From Candidatus Cetobacterium colombiensis (GTDB lineage: Bacteria > Fusobacteriota > Fusobacteriia > Fusobacteriales > Fusobacteriaceae): DNA of 64,000 bases. The stretch lies in NCBI RefSeq assembly GCF_033962415.1, contig NZ_JAVIKH010000002.1:124001-188000 (forward strand). Direction: 5' to 3'. Shown here piece by piece: positions 62,593-64,000 of this stretch (its first letter is position 1; every line of letters begins with the position of its first letter). A model generated the notes under the pieces. That model did no database searches and was not told where the DNA came from. It saw only the letters and a program-made list of their open reading frames with translations. The translations under genes and the position numbers were made by a program.

Positions 62593-63474
62593 CTACCACT
62601 CTCTCTCCTGGAATTTTGTAAAAAATCTTAAAGCTAAACACATAACTCCACCAAATAGCAAGCTTATTGCTGAAATTAATATATTCATAACCATTATTTT
62701 TCCTCTTAAATCTAAACTTCCTTTTGCATACATATCAAATACCATTACAGCTAAAACTCTTGGATGTGTAACTCCGAGTATATAAGGAGTTTCAAAAGAA
62801 GCAAATAAATAAGTTAAAACTATAAAAAAACTTATGCTTAAACTAGGAAAAACCAAAGGAAAAATTATTTTTTTAAAAAAAGCAATATCACTTAAATTAT
62901 AAATTTTTCCTAAAGAATCCCATTTTTTATCCACTCTAAAAACCACGGGCAAACTCATCATTGTCATAAAAGGTAAAGCTTTCCATACATATGTAAAAAT
63001 TATTCCTATTCCATTATGATCATTAGTTAATATTGGAAATTGATCAATTGATGATATCAAACCTAACTTCAATAAAATATTATTTATTACTCCTCTTCTC
63101 ATTAAAAGTAGTAATACACCATAAGAACTTACTAAATATGGAACAAACACAGGAGCTTCTATTACTTTTTGAAAACTCTTTGTGTAAAAATATCCTTTTC
63201 TTTTACTAAAAAAAACTAAAAATAAAACTATTACAGTTAAAATAAAAGCTATAAATGATGCAATACTATTTATTTTTATTGTGTATATTAAACTTGCATA
63301 AAACTCTTTCGAGCATAAAACTTCTTTATAATAATCTAAAGTAAAACAAGATTCAGTTAGAATTCTATTATAGCCTAAAGATGTCATCAACACATAGTAT
63401 AGACCATATAAAAAGAAAAATGTCATATATAATAAAAAAGGAATTATATATATAAACTTTTTAATTTTTTCCAA
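62593..63474 (-). CDS. ABC transporter permease, first half of a YnjC-like pair
   Basis: Permease of 293 residues with about six to seven helices and the loop GKIYNLSDIAFFKKIIFPLVFP (about 188-209). It starts at TTG 63474, overlapping the binding-protein gene by 14 bases. Its final codons contain the ribosome site for the second permease. Confidence 0.8.
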   Translation of the reverse strand: MEKIKKFIYIIPFLLYMTFFFLYGLYYVLMTSLGYNRILTESCFTLDYYKEVLCSKEFYASLIYTIKINSIASFIAFILTVIVLFLVFFSKRKGYFYTKSFQKVIEAPVFVPYLVSSYGVLLLLMRRGVINNILLKLGLISSIDQFPILTNDHNGIGIIFTYVWKALPFMTMMSLPVVFRVDKKWDSLGKIYNLSDIAFFKKIIFPLVFPSLSISFFIVLTYLFASFETPYILGVTHPRVLAVMVFDMYAKGSLDLRGKIMVMNILISAISLLFGGVMCLALRFFTKFQEREW

Positions 63475-64000
63475 CTTTCTCTATCCATCCTTCCTCTATA
63501 ATTCTTAACTTATCAGGTGTTAATTCTAGAACTCTTTTTTCTTGTAACTCTTCAAGTGATGGGATTTTTCCATTTTTATTTAAATCAAAGAATTTTTTTA
63601 CAGTTTCAGGAGGTAATTTTTTCATATCTAAAATAGTAAAGTCTCCCCAATTTTTTGGTTCTTGCTTTAATAATTGTATCTCTGGAGAAACCAATTCATT
63701 TATTACTGCTATTGCTCCATCTTTATTTTGAGAATTTTTAGGTATTGCTAAATAGTGGTTATTAAATAATGTCCCTCTATTTAATAAGAAACTTTTTGAT
63801 GTTTCTGGATAGTCACCTGATTCTATTTTTGAATTTACTTTATTAATAGTATAACCCATTGTTACATCTACTTCACCAGCTGAGTATAAAAGGTCTAACT
63901 TTCCTTCTGACTCAGGGTAAGTTTCTCCTTTTCTCCATAAATAAGGTTCAATTTCATTTAAATAATTCCATACTATATTTAAATTTTGTTTAAACTCTTC
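63461..64000 (-). CDS. ynjB: ABC transporter substrate-binding protein, YnjB-like (partial)
   Basis: The reading frame is open to the window edge, giving the C-terminal 179 residues. It contains PYLWRKGETYPESEGKLDLLYSAGEVDVTMGYTIN, then FLLNRGTLFNNHYLAIPKNSQN, then the C-terminal GWIEKVGKN. The pattern is of the YnjB family (extracellular solute-binding). The N-terminus and signal are beyond 64000. An internal ATG at 63859 is not the start, since coding sequence continues upstream. Confidence 0.8.
   Translation of the reverse strand, partial: EEFKQNLNIVWNYLNEIEPYLWRKGETYPESEGKLDLLYSAGEVDVTMGYTINKVNSKIESGDYPETSKSFLLNRGTLFNNHYLAIPKNSQNKDGAIAVINELVSPEIQLLKQEPKNWGDFTILDMKKLPPETVKKFFDLNKNGKIPSLEELQEKRVLELTPDKLRIIEEGWIEKVGKN

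Overview
The DNA is AT-rich (roughly 30% GC by eye), with strong AGGAGG-type ribosome binding sites, frequent GTG/TTG starts and short intergenic gaps. The gene set (PolC replicase, WhiA, ScpA, kinase-free PASTA protein, NFACT/RqcH, TenA salvage operon, urocanate hydratase plus formimidoylglutamase, YnjBCDF cluster) suggests a member of the Fusobacteriota, Fusobacterium- or Cetobacterium-like. That is inference from gene content and codon use, not from a marker gene; a Firmicute is the main alternative. No rRNA, tRNA, CRISPR array or complete mobile element was seen. The only mobile-element trace is the 5' end of a transposase-like gene at the left edge.

Layout. 1-1951: transposase fragment and a glucose-type PTS EIICB. 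1934-8697 (minus): polA-whiA-ribF-scpA plus an orphan adenine-type DNA methyltransferase translationally coupled to scpA. 8846-12537 (plus): ssb, then a TPP riboswitch and a tenA-ABC transporter operon for thiamin pyrimidine salvage. 12587-16932: MATE pump, Spx/ArsC-like protein, WYL regulator, RpiR regulator and nanE. 16918-20600 (minus): lysine-riboswitch operon lysC-asd-aminotransferase. 20760-24024: hutU-hutG and a small Cys-containing acidic protein. 24026-29610 (minus): TrxR-like flavoprotein without the CxxC, membrane phosphoesterase, mntP, and a guanine-type-riboswitch operon (amidohydrolase plus purine permease). 29750-33459: flavin reductase, siroheme sulfite/nitrite reductase, aminotransferase. 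33458-36077 (minus): ilvE-cstA behind a Leu/Ile/Val-rich leader peptide and a terminator. 36268-40684: a divergent HPr-kinase/PEPCK-fold protein, a dicarboxylate/amino-acid symporter behind its own short ORF and terminator, and MscS. 40685-46876: two L,D-transpeptidases, sugar MFS, DsbA-like protein, threonine dehydratase, EamA exporter. 46885-55491 (minus): polC, SPOUT methyltransferase, gamma-carbonic anhydrase-like protein, trmD, rimM, khpA, DUF4911-like protein, rsmA, hpt. 55653-60243 (plus): PASTA protein, rsgA (no ordinary start codon), rpe, MarR-FeoA-like fusion, rqcH. 60276-64000 (minus): ynjB(partial)-ynjC(split)-ynjD-ynjF.

The dominant theme is premature termination in 5' leaders. 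Three metabolite riboswitches (TPP, lysine, purine) and two peptide-plus-terminator leaders (ilvE and the DAACS symporter) lie in one 64 kb window. The most interesting observations are the two candidate leader-peptide attenuators, the rsgA gene that appears to start at ATT or ATC, and the PASTA-rsgA-rpe block, which resembles the Gram-positive prkC-rsgA-rpe locus with the kinase missing. Others are the HPrK/PEPCK-like protein of unknown role and the orphan methyltransferase whose Shine-Dalgarno is written into the last codons of scpA.
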